Source: Prochlorococcus sp. AG-436-C05 (GTDB lineage: Bacteria; Cyanobacteriota; Cyanobacteriia; PCC-6307; Cyanobiaceae). Taken from it: a stretch of DNA of 51,187 nt. Shown here piece after piece: positions 18,269 to 29,061 of this stretch. The first letter of the stretch is position 1. Each line of letters begins with the position of its first letter. The stretch is from positions 1-51,187 of the forward strand of contig QCPB01000007.1 of assembly GCA_003209795.1 (NCBI GenBank), in the 5' to 3' direction. The translations under genes and the position numbers were made by a program. The notes under the pieces are model-generated. The model was given only the letters and a program-made list of their open reading frames with translations. It was not told the DNA's origin and did not search any database.

Positions 18269-19300
18269 GTGAGAAAAACTCCGTTTTTGCCTAAAAGGCC
18301 CTTAAAAGTAGCTGTTTTAGGTTCTTCAGGTGCTGTGGGATCTGAATTACTAAACATTCTCGAAGAAAGAGATTTCCCTATTTCAGAATTACGTTTACTT
18401 TCATCCGAGCGTTCAGCAGGAAAAAAAGTTAATTGGAAAGGAGAAGAATTATTGACTAAAAATACTACTGATAAGGAATTTTTAAGTGTTGATTTGGTTT
18501 TAGCGTCAGCGGGCGGAAGTGTCTCAAGAAAATGGCTATCTACAATTAAGGATCAAAATGCTGTTTTAATTGATAATTCAAGTGCATTTAGATTAGAAAA
18601 TGATGTACCACTTGTTGTTCCTGAAGTTAACTCTAGTGATGCTTTGAAGCATAATGGCGTAATAGCAAATCCAAACTGCACTACCATATTGCTGACTTTA
18701 GTTTTATCTCCTTTGAATAATATTTCTCCTATCAAAAGAGTAATTATTTCGACTTATCAATCTGTTAGTGGTGCAGGGCAATCAGCAATGGAAGAATTAA
18801 AGATTCTAACTGAACGATATTTGAAGGGTGATCCACAGAACAGTCAAGTATTGCCTTATTCATTGGCCTTTAACTTGTTTTTACATAATTCACCTATGCT
18901 TGCAAATAATTATTGTGAAGAGGAGATGAAAATGTTAAATGAGACTAGAAAAATATTAAATATGCCTGATTTAAAGGTTTCCTCTACATGCGTTAGAGTT
19001 CCAGTTCTTAGGGCACATTCTGAATCAATTAATATTGAATTTGAAAGTATAGTGAAACCTAAAGATGCTTTAGAAGAATTATCTCAATCAGCTGGTATTG
19101 AAATTATAGAAGACTATGAAAACAATAGATTTCCTATGCCAAATGATGTTATGGGGCGCGACAATGTAGCAGTTGGTAGGTTAAGGGCTGATATCAGTCA
19201 TCCTAATGGATTAGAATTATGGTTATGTGGTGATCAAATAAGAAAAGGTGCAGCACTTAATGCTGTTCAAATAGCTGAATTATTAATCCCAAACAAATGA
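18269..19300 (+). CDS. asd: Aspartate-semialdehyde dehydrogenase
   Basis: A 343-residue NADPH enzyme that reduces aspartyl phosphate to the semialdehyde, the branch point to lysine/diaminopimelate, threonine and methionine. [15 protein letters not shown] is the nucleotide-binding start and the catalytic cysteine is C137 in [26 protein letters not shown] is the substrate region and [11 protein letters not shown] lies near the end. The start is GTG at 18269; no suitable ATG precedes the conserved N terminus. It overlaps dapA by 4 bases (ATGA), which implies translational coupling. The aspartokinase that supplies its substrate, lysC, is also in this window, on the other strand. Confidence 0.97.
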   Translation: MRKTPFLPKRPLKVAVLGSSGAVGSELLNILEERDFPISELRLLSSERSAGKKVNWKGEELLTKNTTDKEFLSVDLVLASAGGSVSRKWLSTIKDQNAVLIDNSSAFRLENDVPLVVPEVNSSDALKHNGVIANPNCTTILLTLVLSPLNNISPIKRVIISTYQSVSGAGQSAMEELKILTERYLKGDPQNSQVLPYSLAFNLFLHNSPMLANNYCEEEMKMLNETRKILNMPDLKVSSTCVRVPVLRAHSESINIEFESIVKPKDALEELSQSAGIEIIEDYENNRFPMPNDVMGRDNVAVGRLRADISHPNGLELWLCGDQIRKGAALNAVQIAELLIPNK

Positions 19301-20202
19301 TAAAAAACACAGCTAAGCTTTTGAATCCATACTTTGGACGCATTTTGACCGCAATGGTGACTCCATTTAAAGAAAATGGAGACGTTGATTATGAACTAGC
19401 AATAAAACTCTCCAATCATCTTTTTGAAAATGGTTCAGATGGAATTGTGCTTTGCGGAACAACTGGAGAATCTCCTACACTTTCATGGGCTGAACAGCAT
19501 GATTTGTTTATTGCTGTTAAAGGGTCCTTGAATTCAAGATGTAAGGTAATTGTTGGTACTGGAAGTAATTGCACAAGTGAGGCTATTGAAGCTACAAAAA
19601 AAGCATACGAATTCGGGGCAGATGGTGCTTTAGTTGTCGTTCCTTATTACAATAAACCTCCGCAAGAAGGTCTTTATATACACTTTAGTTCTATTGCTAA
19701 TGCAGCTAAGGATTTACCTTTAATGCTCTACAACATACCTGGTAGGACTGGGTGCAATCTCTTGCCAAATACTGTAAATAAACTTATGAATTTCTCAAAT
19801 ATTCTCAGTATTAAAGCAGCAAGCGGTAGAATAGAAGAAGTAACGGAGTTAAGGTCTATTTGTGGATCTAAACTCTCTGTATATAGTGGCGATGATTCAT
19901 TGTTGCTTCCTATGTTATCTGTAGGTGCTGTTGGTGTAGTGAGTGTCGCTAGTCATTTAGTTGGCTTGCAATTAAAAGACATGATTGAATCATTTCTTAA
20001 AGGAAAAGTTTCTAATGCTTTGGAAATACATGAAAAACTTCAACCTCTATTCAAAGCACTTTTTATGACAACTAACCCAATTCCAATCAAGGCAGCTTTA
20101 GAGCTATCTGGATGGAATGTAGGTAATCCAAGAAGTCCATTATCACCATTAACTATGGATATGAAAGAACAACTCAAACTTATTCTTAAATCCTTAAATT
20201 AA
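19297..20202 (+). CDS. dapA: 4-hydroxy-tetrahydrodipicolinate synthase
   Basis: A 301-residue TIM-barrel lyase that condenses pyruvate with aspartate semialdehyde, the first committed step to diaminopimelate and lysine. The Schiff-base lysine is K173 (SIKAASG). The proton-relay Tyr is Y145 (YNIPGRTG), and the pyruvate-binding Thr pair is T55-T56 (CGTTGESPT). The ATG at 19297 overlaps the asd stop, so substrate-producing and substrate-using enzymes are coupled. It is followed 71 bases later by the RNase J gene on the same strand. Confidence 0.98.
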   Translation: MIKNTAKLLNPYFGRILTAMVTPFKENGDVDYELAIKLSNHLFENGSDGIVLCGTTGESPTLSWAEQHDLFIAVKGSLNSRCKVIVGTGSNCTSEAIEATKKAYEFGADGALVVVPYYNKPPQEGLYIHFSSIANAAKDLPLMLYNIPGRTGCNLLPNTVNKLMNFSNILSIKAASGRIEEVTELRSICGSKLSVYSGDDSLLLPMLSVGAVGVVSVASHLVGLQLKDMIESFLKGKVSNALEIHEKLQPLFKALFMTTNPIPIKAALELSGWNVGNPRSPLSPLTMDMKEQLKLILKSLN

Positions 20203-20273
20203 GGATTTTCTTTGGCTTGATAATTAAATAAAATTTATTTGATTTCAAGTAGGTTTTTATAAATTTCAAAATT

Positions 20274-22256
20274 ATGCAATCACGAACTAATTCAACAATT
20301 AATAGATCTCAAAGTAATTCCTCAGGATCTAAAAGTAATTCTCCATCCTTAAGGGTGATACCTCTAGGAGGCTTGCATGAAATAGGAAAAAATACTTGTG
20401 TGTTTGAATATGGCGATGAACTAATGCTGGTTGATGCAGGACTCGCTTTCCCTTCCGATGGAATGCATGGTGTAAACGTTGTCATGCCAGATACAACTTT
20501 TTTAAAAGAAAATCAAAGAAGAATAAAAGGCATGATAGTAACTCATGGCCATGAAGATCATATTGGTGGTATTTCTCATCATCTCAAGCATTTTAATATT
20601 CCGATTATTTATGGTCCAAGACTAGCAATGTCAATGTTAAGAGGAAAAATGGAGGAAGCAGGTGTATCCGATAGAACGACAATACAGACAGTAAATCCAA
20701 GAGATGTTGTAAAAGTTGGGCAACATTTTTCTGTTGAATTTATACGCAATACTCATTCAATTTGCGATAGTTTTTCTTTAGCAGTTACAACACCTGTCGG
20801 AACAATTATATTCACTGGTGATTTTAAGTTTGATCATATGCCAGTAGATGGAGAACAATTTGATATCGAAAGAATGGTGCATTACGGGGAGAAGGGTGTT
20901 TTATGCATGTTTAGTGATTCTACTAATGCGGAAGTGCCAGGCTTCTGTCCCTCTGAAAAGACTATTTATCCTTCTTTAGAAAAACATATTGCTGAGGCAA
21001 AAGAACGAGTTATCCTTACCACCTTTGCTAGTTCAGTTCATAGAGTCACAATGATATTAGAGTTGGCCATGAAACACGGAAGAAAGGTTGGGTTGTTAGG
21101 TAGATCGATGATAAATGTTATTGCTAAAGCTAGAGATATTGGTTATATGAAATGCCCAGATGATTTGTTTGTTCCTATTAAACAAATTAGAGATTTACCT
21201 GATAGAGAAACTTTATTATTGATGACTGGTAGTCAAGGGGAACCTTTAGCTGCTTTAAGTAGAATTTCTCGTAGTGAGCATCAACATGTTCGTCTTAAAA
21301 CTACTGATACTGTTATATTCTCTGCTAGCCCAATTCCAGGGAATACAATTGGTGTCGTTAATACAATAGATAGATTGATGAAATTGGGAGCTAAGGTCGT
21401 TTACGGAAAAGGTGAGAATATTCATGTTTCTGGACATGGTTTCCAAGAAGATCAAAAATTAATGTTGGCATTAGCTAAACCTAAGTTTTTTGTTCCTGTT
21501 CACGGAGAACATAGAATGCTTGTTTGTCATAGTAGAAGTGCTCAGACAATGGGAGTTCCAAAAGACAATATCTTAATTATTGAGAATGGAGATGTTGTTG
21601 AATTAACTCCTGACTCTATTAAAAAAGGAGATCCTGTAAAAGCTGGAGTAGAATTACTGGATAATTCTCGAAATGGAATTGTTGATGCCCGAGTATTAAA
21701 GGAAAGGCAGCAATTAGCCGGTGATGGAGTTGTAACTGTTTTGTCGCCTATTAGTACAGATGGAAAAATGGTTGCTCCGCCAAGAGTTAATTTAAGAGGG
21801 GTTATTACTACTGCAGAACCAAGAAAAATGTCTATGTGGACTGAACGGGAAATTAGCTGGGTTTTAGAAAATCGATGGAAACAATTATCTAGGCAAACTG
21901 GACCAAATAATTTTGAAGTTGATTGGATTGGTGTGCAGAGAGAAATTGAGAGTGGTTTAAGTAGGAGAATGAGAAGAGAATTACAAGTAGAGCCATTGAT
22001 TCTATGTTTAGTACAACCTGCTCCAAGTGGAACTCGTGCTTATATTCCAAAGATGACAGAAGATAATAATTCTTCGAATAGGAATAGAAATAATCAAAAT
22101 TTCCAAAAAAAATCAAATAATAATACTTTAAGTAATTCAAAAAATTCTAATAGTCAAAAGAATTCAAAAGTTATACAAGATTCATCAGTGAATACTGAAA
22201 ATGAAGAATCTTTTGAAGGTAGGACTAGAAGAAGAAGATCTGCTATGACATCTTAA
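20274..22256 (+). CDS. rnj: Ribonuclease J
   Basis: A 660-residue metallo-beta-lactamase/beta-CASP ribonuclease that matures and degrades RNA (5'-3' exonuclease and endonuclease). The zinc motif HGHEDH is at 91-96, preceded by MLVDAGLAFP. Later come FTGDFKFDH, the beta-CASP region LTTFASSVHRV, and the HGEHRML motif. The N terminus (about 1-25) is Ser/Asn-rich. The last 60 or so residues are a disordered Asn/Ser-rich tail ending in basic RTRRRRS; such extensions may bind RNA or partners, as inference. Its stop overlaps the convergent tilS stop by 4 bases. Confidence 0.95.
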   Translation: MQSRTNSTINRSQSNSSGSKSNSPSLRVIPLGGLHEIGKNTCVFEYGDELMLVDAGLAFPSDGMHGVNVVMPDTTFLKENQRRIKGMIVTHGHEDHIGGISHHLKHFNIPIIYGPRLAMSMLRGKMEEAGVSDRTTIQTVNPRDVVKVGQHFSVEFIRNTHSICDSFSLAVTTPVGTIIFTGDFKFDHMPVDGEQFDIERMVHYGEKGVLCMFSDSTNAEVPGFCPSEKTIYPSLEKHIAEAKERVILTTFASSVHRVTMILELAMKHGRKVGLLGRSMINVIAKARDIGYMKCPDDLFVPIKQIRDLPDRETLLLMTGSQGEPLAALSRISRSEHQHVRLKTTDTVIFSASPIPGNTIGVVNTIDRLMKLGAKVVYGKGENIHVSGHGFQEDQKLMLALAKPKFFVPVHGEHRMLVCHSRSAQTMGVPKDNILIIENGDVVELTPDSIKKGDPVKAGVELLDNSRNGIVDARVLKERQQLAGDGVVTVLSPISTDGKMVAPPRVNLRGVITTAEPRKMSMWTEREISWVLENRWKQLSRQTGPNNFEVDWIGVQREIESGLSRRMRRELQVEPLILCLVQPAPSGTRAYIPKMTEDNNSSNRNRNNQNFQKKSNNNTLSNSKNSNSQKNSKVIQDSSVNTENEESFEGRTRRRRSAMTS

Positions 22257-23260
22257 CTCTTTTCAAAGTTTATAAAATTTTTATCCCAAGTAATTTTTAA
22301 TCCTTCCGGTATATCTATTTGACCTGTATTTTTTTTAAAAATTGAAGATGCTAAGTATGCTAAATTTTTTGAACTTAATTGTTTTTTGCACTTTTCCCTC
22401 ACGAATCTATTTAATATAGTCGACCTTGCTTCTAGGCATAGGCTATTTAATATAACTCTTTTAATTCCTTTTTTATCTTTACAATTTAGGTATGCCAGCT
22501 TGCTAAGATCATTGCGTTCACTATTATAGCTACTCATTTCTCGGGCAAAATTATTTATTCTTGCAGAACAACCTGGATAGATACTCTCTAAAGTTGGAAT
22601 AATTTCTTGCCTTATTAAATTTCTCTTAATTCTCAGATCAGAGTTTGTAGGGTCCTCCCAGACTGGTATCTTCATTTCTTTACAGAATTCTTTTGTGTCT
22701 TCTCTGCTAAAAATTAGTATTGGTCTTATTAAAAAAATTTTATCTTCTAGTAATCTTTTGCTCTTAATATTACTCAGTCCTGCATAACTGCTTCCTCTAG
22801 CTAAATTGAGAATAAATGTTTCTGCATTATCAGTATTAGTATGCCCAGTTAATAAGTAGATATTATTTTGTGTTTCATTGCCGATTAATAATTTTTTTGC
22901 TCTTTCAATTAATTTTTTATATCTCCAATCCCTTGCTTTTTCTTCAGAAGAAATATATTTTTTATTAGCTTGATCTGAATAAAATGAAATATTATTTTCC
23001 TCGCAATAATTTTTTAATTCGATTGCATATTGTGTTGATTTTTCGTGCCACTGATGATCTCCATGCCAAACACTTATTGACCAATTATATTGTTTCTTCA
23101 AATCATTGGTCAGGTGAAGTAAGCTCATTGAGTCTTGACCTCCGGAAACTGCTATTAATAGATTTGCTCTTTCAGGAATTAATTCATTACTCAAAATCTC
23201 CTTATGAAGAAGATGATGCCAAGATGTCCAATTTTTCTTAATGGAGTTTCTATTAGACAT
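22253..23260 (-). CDS. tilS: tRNA(Ile)-lysidine synthetase
   Basis: A 335-residue N-type ATP pyrophosphatase that converts C34 of the tRNA-Ile CAU anticodon to lysidine, so that it reads AUA. The P-loop signature SGGQDS is at 39-44. The family segments GHTNTDNAETFILNLARGSS and IPVWEDPTNSD follow. It lacks the long C-terminal domains of the E. coli enzyme, as in many cyanobacteria. The ATG is at 23260, and its promoter region is shared with the divergent Ycf23 gene. Confidence 0.95.
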   Translation of the reverse strand: MSNRNSIKKNWTSWHHLLHKEILSNELIPERANLLIAVSGGQDSMSLLHLTNDLKKQYNWSISVWHGDHQWHEKSTQYAIELKNYCEENNISFYSDQANKKYISSEEKARDWRYKKLIERAKKLLIGNETQNNIYLLTGHTNTDNAETFILNLARGSSYAGLSNIKSKRLLEDKIFLIRPILIFSREDTKEFCKEMKIPVWEDPTNSDLRIKRNLIRQEIIPTLESIYPGCSARINNFAREMSSYNSERNDLSKLAYLNCKDKKGIKRVILNSLCLEARSTILNRFVREKCKKQLSSKNLAYLASSIFKKNTGQIDIPEGLKITWDKNFINFEKS

Positions 23261-23345
23261 TTTGTGTTGCTCAGATAATATTTTTTAAAAAATGCACTGT
23301 TTTACTAAAACAATGTCACAATCGGGTAATAAATATATTAGGTCA

Positions 23346-24122
23346 ATGAGTAAGATTAATCTTTTGCCAAAAACAATTCAAGAAGAGTTGAGAAGTAAAT
23401 CTTTACTAAAAGTTATTTCTGGATTAAATAATTTTGAACTCCAATCTGTCAAAACAATTTCTGAAGCTGCTTCTTTAGGTGGTGCCGATCTTGTAGATAT
23501 TGCTTGTAAACCTCAACTTGTTGAAACGGCAATTAAGATTTCAGCATTACCTGTTTGCGTCAGTTCTGTAGAACCTAAACTTTTTATAGATTCTGTTAAA
23601 GCAGGAGCCTCTCTAATTGAAATAGGAAATTATGATACTTTTTATGCTCAAGGCATCACTTTCTCAGAGACAAAAGTTTTGAATCTTACTAAAGAGACAA
23701 GGGATTTGTTTCCTAATACACCTCTTTCAGTAACTGTTCCTCATACTATTCCCATTGATAAACAAGTTGATTTGGCAATTGAACTAGTAAGCGAAGATGT
23801 TGATATTATTCAAACTGAAGGAGGTACAACTTCTACTCCTTATTCATTAGGAGTACAAGGGTTGTTAGAAAAGGCAGTACCAACACTAGCAGCTACTTAC
23901 GCTATATATGAAGAATTTGAGAAACAATCTATCCATATTCCAATTATGAGTGCATCAGGATTAAGCCAGGTTACTTGCCCAATTGCAATCTCTTGTGGCG
24001 CTTCTGCTGTTGGTGTTGGATCTGTTGTTAATAAATTAGATAACTTAGTAGCAATGATAGCTGTTGTAAGGGGCTTAAAGGAATCATTGAAAAATTCAAA
24101 AATTTCAGAAAAAATTTCTTAA
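23346..24122 (+). CDS. Ycf23 homologue (DUF561), TIM-barrel-like protein
   Basis: About 258 residues from the ATG at 23346, which has an AGG five bases upstream; an in-frame ATG at 23292 would add 18 poorly conserved-looking residues. It belongs to DUF561/Ycf23, found in cyanobacteria and algal plastids. Visible motifs are LKVISGLNNF at the start, GADLVDIACKP, IQTEGGTTSTPYS and MSASGLSQVTCPIAISCGASAVGVGS, which look like phosphate-binding turns of a TIM barrel. The function is not established. It is followed 28 bases later by uvrB. Confidence 0.9.
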   Translation: MSKINLLPKTIQEELRSKSLLKVISGLNNFELQSVKTISEAASLGGADLVDIACKPQLVETAIKISALPVCVSSVEPKLFIDSVKAGASLIEIGNYDTFYAQGITFSETKVLNLTKETRDLFPNTPLSVTVPHTIPIDKQVDLAIELVSEDVDIIQTEGGTTSTPYSLGVQGLLEKAVPTLAATYAIYEEFEKQSIHIPIMSASGLSQVTCPIAISCGASAVGVGSVVNKLDNLVAMIAVVRGLKESLKNSKISEKIS

Positions 24123-24150
24123 GATATATAAATCTTGAGTTTTTAGCTGA

Positions 24151-26190
24151 ATGAATAACTATAAGCTCCAAGCACCATATGAGCCAAATGGAGATCAACC
24201 TGAAGCTATTCAAAAATTAGTTAGTGGAGTTAATAGCGGAAAAGAGTTTCAAACTCTTCTTGGAGCTACAGGGACTGGTAAAACTTTTACTATTGCTAAT
24301 GTAATACATCAAACGGGAAGGCCCGCACTTGTATTGGCTCACAATAAAACTTTGGCAGCACAATTATGTAATGAATTAAGGGAGTTTTTCCCATCAAATG
24401 CTGTTGAATATTTTATTTCTTATTATGATTATTACCAACCTGAAGCTTATGTACCTGTAAGCGATACTTATATTGCTAAGACTGCTTCAATAAATGAAGA
24501 GATAGATATGCTTAGGCATTCTGCAACTCGCTCTTTATTTGAGAGGAAAGACGTTATTGTTGTTGCTTCCATAAGTTGTATTTACGGTCTTGGTATACCA
24601 AGTGAATATTTAAAAGCTGCGGTTAAATTTGAAGTTGGACAATCTATAAATTTACGTTCTTCTTTAAGAGCACTTGTTGAAAATCAATATACAAGAAATG
24701 ATATAGAAATTAGTAGAGGTAGATTTAGAATTAAAGGAGATGTTTTAGAAATAGGCCCAGCTTATGAGGATAGATTAATAAGAATTGAATTATTTGGCGA
24801 TGATGTTGAGGCGATTAGATACGTCGATCCATTAACTGGGGAGATTCTTGAAAGTCTTGAACAAGTTAGTGTTTATCCAGCAAAGCATTTTGTCACTCCA
24901 AAAGAAAGACTCGCAAGTGCAATTAGTGCAATTAGAAGTGAATTAAAAACTCAATTGGATAAATTTGCTTATGAAGGGAAATTATTAGAGGCGCAACGTT
25001 TAGAACAACGAACTAAATATGATTTAGAAATGCTGAAAGAGGTTGGTTACTGTAATGGTGTTGAAAATTATGCTCGTCATTTGTCAGGAAGAGCAGAAGG
25101 AACTCCTCCAGAATGTCTTATAGATTACTTCCCAAAAGATTGGTTGTTAGTAGTGGATGAGAGTCATGTAACATGTCCACAATTACATGCTATGTATAAC
25201 GGTGATCAATCTAGAAAAAAAGTATTAATAGATCATGGCTTTAGATTGCCAAGTGCTGCAGATAATAGACCTTTAAAATGTGAGGAGTTTTGGGAAAAAT
25301 CTAAACAGACATTATTTATTAGTGCAACTCCTGGTCAATGGGAGTTAGATCAATGTGACGGTGAGTTTGTTGAGCAAGTTATAAGACCAACAGGTGTTCT
25401 TGATCCTATTATTGATGTCAGACCTAGTGATGGACAAATAGAGGATCTTTTAGCAGAAATAAGAATTAGAGCAAAAAAAAATCAACGTGTTCTAGTAACT
25501 ACACTTACTAAGCGAATGGCAGAAGATCTAACAGACTTTTTATCGGAAAATAAAGTAAGAGTAAGATATTTGCATTCTGAAATTCATTCAATTGAAAGAA
25601 TTGAGATTATTCAAGATCTCAGAATGGGTGAATATGATGTCTTGGTAGGAGTGAATTTGTTAAGAGAAGGTCTTGATCTGCCTGAAGTTTCATTAGTAGC
25701 GATTTTAGATGCTGATAAAGAAGGTTTTTTAAGGGCAGAACGATCACTAATCCAAACAATTGGACGAGCTGCGAGACATGTTGAAGGTGTTGCCTTGCTT
25801 TATGCAGATAACTTTACAGATTCAATGAAAAGAGCCATATCTGAAACTGAAAGGAGAAGAACTATCCAAGAAAAATATAATCAGGTTAATGGTATTACTC
25901 CAAAACCTGCAGGTAAAAAAATACAAAATTCAATATTATCTTTCTTAGAACTTTCTAGAAAATTAGATGCAGGTGGGTTATCTAAAGATTTTATAAATAT
26001 AGTAAATGAAAAAACAGACTCAATCCTAAATTCTAGTGATAATCAATGTTTACTTGAAGAAATGCCCGAATTAATAGATAAGTTAGAAGTAAAAATGAAA
26101 GATGCTGCAAAAGAATTGAATTTTGAAGAGGCAGCAAATTTGCGCGATAGAATAAAAAAGTTAAGGCAAAAATTAACAAGAAATAGCTAA
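24151..26190 (+). CDS. uvrB: Excinuclease ABC subunit B
   Basis: A 679-residue helicase-like damage verifier of nucleotide excision repair. Walker [10 protein letters not shown] is at 38-46, and the DNA-inserting beta-hairpin segment is [12 protein letters not shown] at about 92-103. Later come the DESH box (VVDESHVT), the helicase motif [20 protein letters not shown], and [11 protein letters not shown]-terminal UVR domain (about 640-677, [17 protein letters not shown]) would bind UvrC. UV repair is expected to matter for a surface-ocean phototroph. The stop is 9 bases from the convergent lysC stop. Confidence 0.98.
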   Translation: MNNYKLQAPYEPNGDQPEAIQKLVSGVNSGKEFQTLLGATGTGKTFTIANVIHQTGRPALVLAHNKTLAAQLCNELREFFPSNAVEYFISYYDYYQPEAYVPVSDTYIAKTASINEEIDMLRHSATRSLFERKDVIVVASISCIYGLGIPSEYLKAAVKFEVGQSINLRSSLRALVENQYTRNDIEISRGRFRIKGDVLEIGPAYEDRLIRIELFGDDVEAIRYVDPLTGEILESLEQVSVYPAKHFVTPKERLASAISAIRSELKTQLDKFAYEGKLLEAQRLEQRTKYDLEMLKEVGYCNGVENYARHLSGRAEGTPPECLIDYFPKDWLLVVDESHVTCPQLHAMYNGDQSRKKVLIDHGFRLPSAADNRPLKCEEFWEKSKQTLFISATPGQWELDQCDGEFVEQVIRPTGVLDPIIDVRPSDGQIEDLLAEIRIRAKKNQRVLVTTLTKRMAEDLTDFLSENKVRVRYLHSEIHSIERIEIIQDLRMGEYDVLVGVNLLREGLDLPEVSLVAILDADKEGFLRAERSLIQTIGRAARHVEGVALLYADNFTDSMKRAISETERRRTIQEKYNQVNGITPKPAGKKIQNSILSFLELSRKLDAGGLSKDFINIVNEKTDSILNSSDNQCLLEEMPELIDKLEVKMKDAAKELNFEEAANLRDRIKKLRQKLTRNS

Positions 26191-26199
26191 TAATTAAGT

Positions 26200-27960
26200 T
26201 TATTTCTCTAATTCAAAATGATTATGAATAGCATTTACTGCTTTGTCGCAATCTTTTTCTAAAACGATACAAGATGTTCTGATCTCACTGGTAGCAATCA
26301 TTTCAATATTTATATTGTTTTTAGCAAGTGCTCTAAATATTTTTCCAGCTGTTCCAACCTTACAGGCCATTCCAGTTCCTACTGCGCTAACTTTTGCTAT
26401 TGCAGGGCCATCTTCGATAAATGAACCGTTTAGTTTTTTTGTTAAGGAATCAAAAATCGCGTTAGCCTTTTGTCTGTCTTGCTTGTTCATTGTAAAACTG
26501 ATATCTTTAGTCTTTAGAGAAGTCATCCTTTCTGATTGAACAATAGTGTCAAAAATTAAATTATTTTCAGCTAGAGCTAAACATATGGAAGCAGCCACAC
26601 CTGGTTTGTCAGGTAGGTTTCTGAAACTAACTTGCACTTGGTTTTTATCTAAAGCAATTCCTCTGACTTCAGGCTGATCTTGTCTTTTATATAATGGATT
26701 AACAAATATTTGTGAATCTGATAGTTTAAATTTTTCTCCAACAAATCTAATTACTTTCGGAATATTATTTATTTCAATGACGCAACTCACCTTGATTTCG
26801 CTAGTCGCTATTAATCTTACATTGATATTTGCTTGGGATAAAGTATCAAATAAATCACCTGATATACTAGGCCTACCCATTATTCCTGCACCCTGAATAC
26901 TTAATTTAGTCATTTTTTCTTTGAAATTATATTCACCACCTAATTGACTAGTTATCAATTCACATTGCTCAATTGTTTTTGTTAGATCAAACTCATTAAC
27001 TGTAAATGTTATATCGTTCCTATTGCCATCATGCGTAGCTTGAATGATTAAATCAACATTGATTTTTGCATCTGATAGAGTTTCAAATATTTGTGCAGCA
27101 ATTCCAGGTCTATCAGGAAGACTTGAAATACTGAAGACTGCTTGGTTTTCTAAAACTTCAAGACTATTAACAGTTTTTGTTAACTCTAAGCTTCCTCTTT
27201 TTAGTGGTAAGGGTTTAATATGACTATGTAAGAGAGTACCACTTGACTCACTTTGACTTGATTTTACAAATAATTTAATCCCATAATTGCGAGCTATTTC
27301 AACAGCTCTTGGATGAAGAACTGAAGCGCCAACGCTAGCCAGTTCTAACATTTCCTCGCAACTAATTTCATTTAAGAGTTTTGCATTAGGTACTATTCTT
27401 GGATCAGTGGTTAGAACTCCGGGGACGTCAGTATAAATTTCGCAAGTTTCAGCACCCATAGCTGTAGATAAAGCAACTGCAGAAGTATCTGAACCACCTC
27501 TGCCTAAAGTGGTAATTTCCATTAATCCAGTATGACTAAGAGTTGTACCTTGAAAGCCAGCCACTACAACTACGTAACCTTGGTCTATATAGTTTTGGAT
27601 ACGCTCGGTTTTTATTTCAAGAATTCTTGCTTTTCCATGAATTGATTCAGTAGTGATTCCTACCTGACTTCCAGTCATAGATATGGCAGGTATCCCGAAT
27701 TCACTTAATGACATTGCAAGAAGAGCAATGGTTACTTGCTCTCCAGTTGAGAGAAGCATATCTAATTCTCTGCTATTTGGATTTTTGCTTATTGATTCTG
27801 CTAATTGATTTAAGTTATTTGTAGTATTTCCCATTGCCGAAACAACAACAACAATCTCATTACCAGCTTCCTTACTTTGACAAATACTACGCGCAATAGC
27901 TTGTATTTTTTTAATATCTCCTACTGAAGTCCCGCCAAATTTCTTGATTAGTAAAGCCAT
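26200..27960 (-). CDS. lysC: Aspartate kinase with four ACT domains
   Basis: A 586-residue aspartokinase, longer than the usual 400 or so, because the regulatory part holds four ACT modules (about 270-335, 350-415, 430-500, 515-580) instead of two. The kinase domain begins LIKKFGGTSVGD and has TTLGRGGSDTSAVAL and the EIYTDVPGVLTTDPR segment. The ACT repeats are seen in the recurring LPDRPGIAA / LPDKPGVAA and GAGIMGRP / GTGMACKVG patterns. Four-ACT enzymes are typical of cyanobacteria and are expected to be feedback-inhibited by lysine and threonine. It supplies aspartyl phosphate to the asd product encoded nearby. Confidence 0.97.
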   Translation of the reverse strand: MALLIKKFGGTSVGDIKKIQAIARSICQSKEAGNEIVVVVSAMGNTTNNLNQLAESISKNPNSRELDMLLSTGEQVTIALLAMSLSEFGIPAISMTGSQVGITTESIHGKARILEIKTERIQNYIDQGYVVVVAGFQGTTLSHTGLMEITTLGRGGSDTSAVALSTAMGAETCEIYTDVPGVLTTDPRIVPNAKLLNEISCEEMLELASVGASVLHPRAVEIARNYGIKLFVKSSQSESSGTLLHSHIKPLPLKRGSLELTKTVNSLEVLENQAVFSISSLPDRPGIAAQIFETLSDAKINVDLIIQATHDGNRNDITFTVNEFDLTKTIEQCELITSQLGGEYNFKEKMTKLSIQGAGIMGRPSISGDLFDTLSQANINVRLIATSEIKVSCVIEINNIPKVIRFVGEKFKLSDSQIFVNPLYKRQDQPEVRGIALDKNQVQVSFRNLPDKPGVAASICLALAENNLIFDTIVQSERMTSLKTKDISFTMNKQDRQKANAIFDSLTKKLNGSFIEDGPAIAKVSAVGTGMACKVGTAGKIFRALAKNNINIEMIATSEIRTSCIVLEKDCDKAVNAIHNHFELEK

Positions 27961-27999
27961 ATTTAAATCATAATATAAATTCTTAAACTTAAAATTTGG

Positions 28000-29001
28000 T
28001 TAATTTAAGTTAACTAAATTTTCAATAAAAACATTAATTGGATTATTGCCTCTTTTGAGCAATGATTCAATATTTAATAAATTACTCATTAAATTTATCA
28101 AATACTCTTGTGAAGTATTCTTTATTTTTTTTCTAATAAAAAAGATTCTTTTTGGATTAGTAATATTTGCAAGATTACATATTTTATCTACGTCCTCTTC
28201 TCTCGAATTGTTTAATAACTTAATTATGGCATGTATTCTGATTTGACTTATTAAGCCTGCATTTAGTCTCAAAGGCGGTTCTCCTTTGGATAATAAATAC
28301 TTTATTTCCATAAGACTTTCTTTAATATTTTTTTCTAAAAGAAGATCAATTATTTTAAAGATGTTTGATTGATGATCATTAAATATTTTTTGTACATCAT
28401 TACTTTTTAAACAAAGTTGTTCGGTTTCATCATTTGCTAATGCAGTTAGATATATCTTTGCTTTAGTTAATTCGTTCATTAATTGAAAACTATCATTTCC
28501 TACGGAATCAATTATTAATTCAGCTGTATTTTTGTCTAGGGAGATATCCATTGCTTTAGCTGCATCTTCTAGATACCTTCTTTGACCTTCATAATCCCAA
28601 ATATCTGGCAAAGAAAATGATTTTTCAATAGCTAAATTTTCTTTTATAAGTTTTTTAATAAATTTAGTGCTCTTCAGTCTGGAGTCTGGCTTCTTACTAT
28701 TTTGCAAGATTAAATATGTATTGCTTGGGATATTCCTATAATTTTTTTCGAATTTAATTCTTAGGTCTTCATTTTTAATAGTAAAAATAGGATTATTTTT
28801 TAAAATAACTACTCTTGCTCCATCCCCTAATGGAGGTGTTAGTATTTCCTCCATTGCCTTATTTATCTGCTGTTCATCATCTCCATTTAGATTGGTAACA
28901 TTTATTTCTTTCCAGACTTTTGATACTTTCTGATCAATTAAATGTTGAATATATTTATTATGTGCACTTAAATCATTGCCCCATATTATTTGTATTGGCA
29001 T
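28000..29001 (-). CDS. holA: DNA polymerase III subunit delta
   Basis: A 333-residue clamp-loader subunit that opens the beta clamp. It starts PIQIIWGNDLSAHNKYI, has the degenerate AAA+ domain (about 1-220) without a functional Walker A, and the C-terminal collar domain (about 225-333) containing GEPPLRLNAGLISQIR. It is diverged and was called by overall pattern, including LEDAAKAMDISLDKNTAELIIDSVGND. Its partner dnaX is also in this window. The ATG at 29001 is divergent from cobH across 60 bases. Confidence 0.88.
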   Translation of the reverse strand: MPIQIIWGNDLSAHNKYIQHLIDQKVSKVWKEINVTNLNGDDEQQINKAMEEILTPPLGDGARVVILKNNPIFTIKNEDLRIKFEKNYRNIPSNTYLILQNSKKPDSRLKSTKFIKKLIKENLAIEKSFSLPDIWDYEGQRRYLEDAAKAMDISLDKNTAELIIDSVGNDSFQLMNELTKAKIYLTALANDETEQLCLKSNDVQKIFNDHQSNIFKIIDLLLEKNIKESLMEIKYLLSKGEPPLRLNAGLISQIRIHAIIKLLNNSREEDVDKICNLANITNPKRIFFIRKKIKNTSQEYLINLMSNLLNIESLLKRGNNPINVFIENLVNLN

Positions 29002-29061
29002 ATTTGCTTAAAATAAAAGCTTATTTTAATTATGCTTACTATTAACTCAAATTAAAGTTTA

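Noticed and set aside
26200-27960. The long lysC as a possible gene fusion
   Set aside because: The extra length is two more ACT domains, a known arrangement in cyanobacterial aspartokinases.
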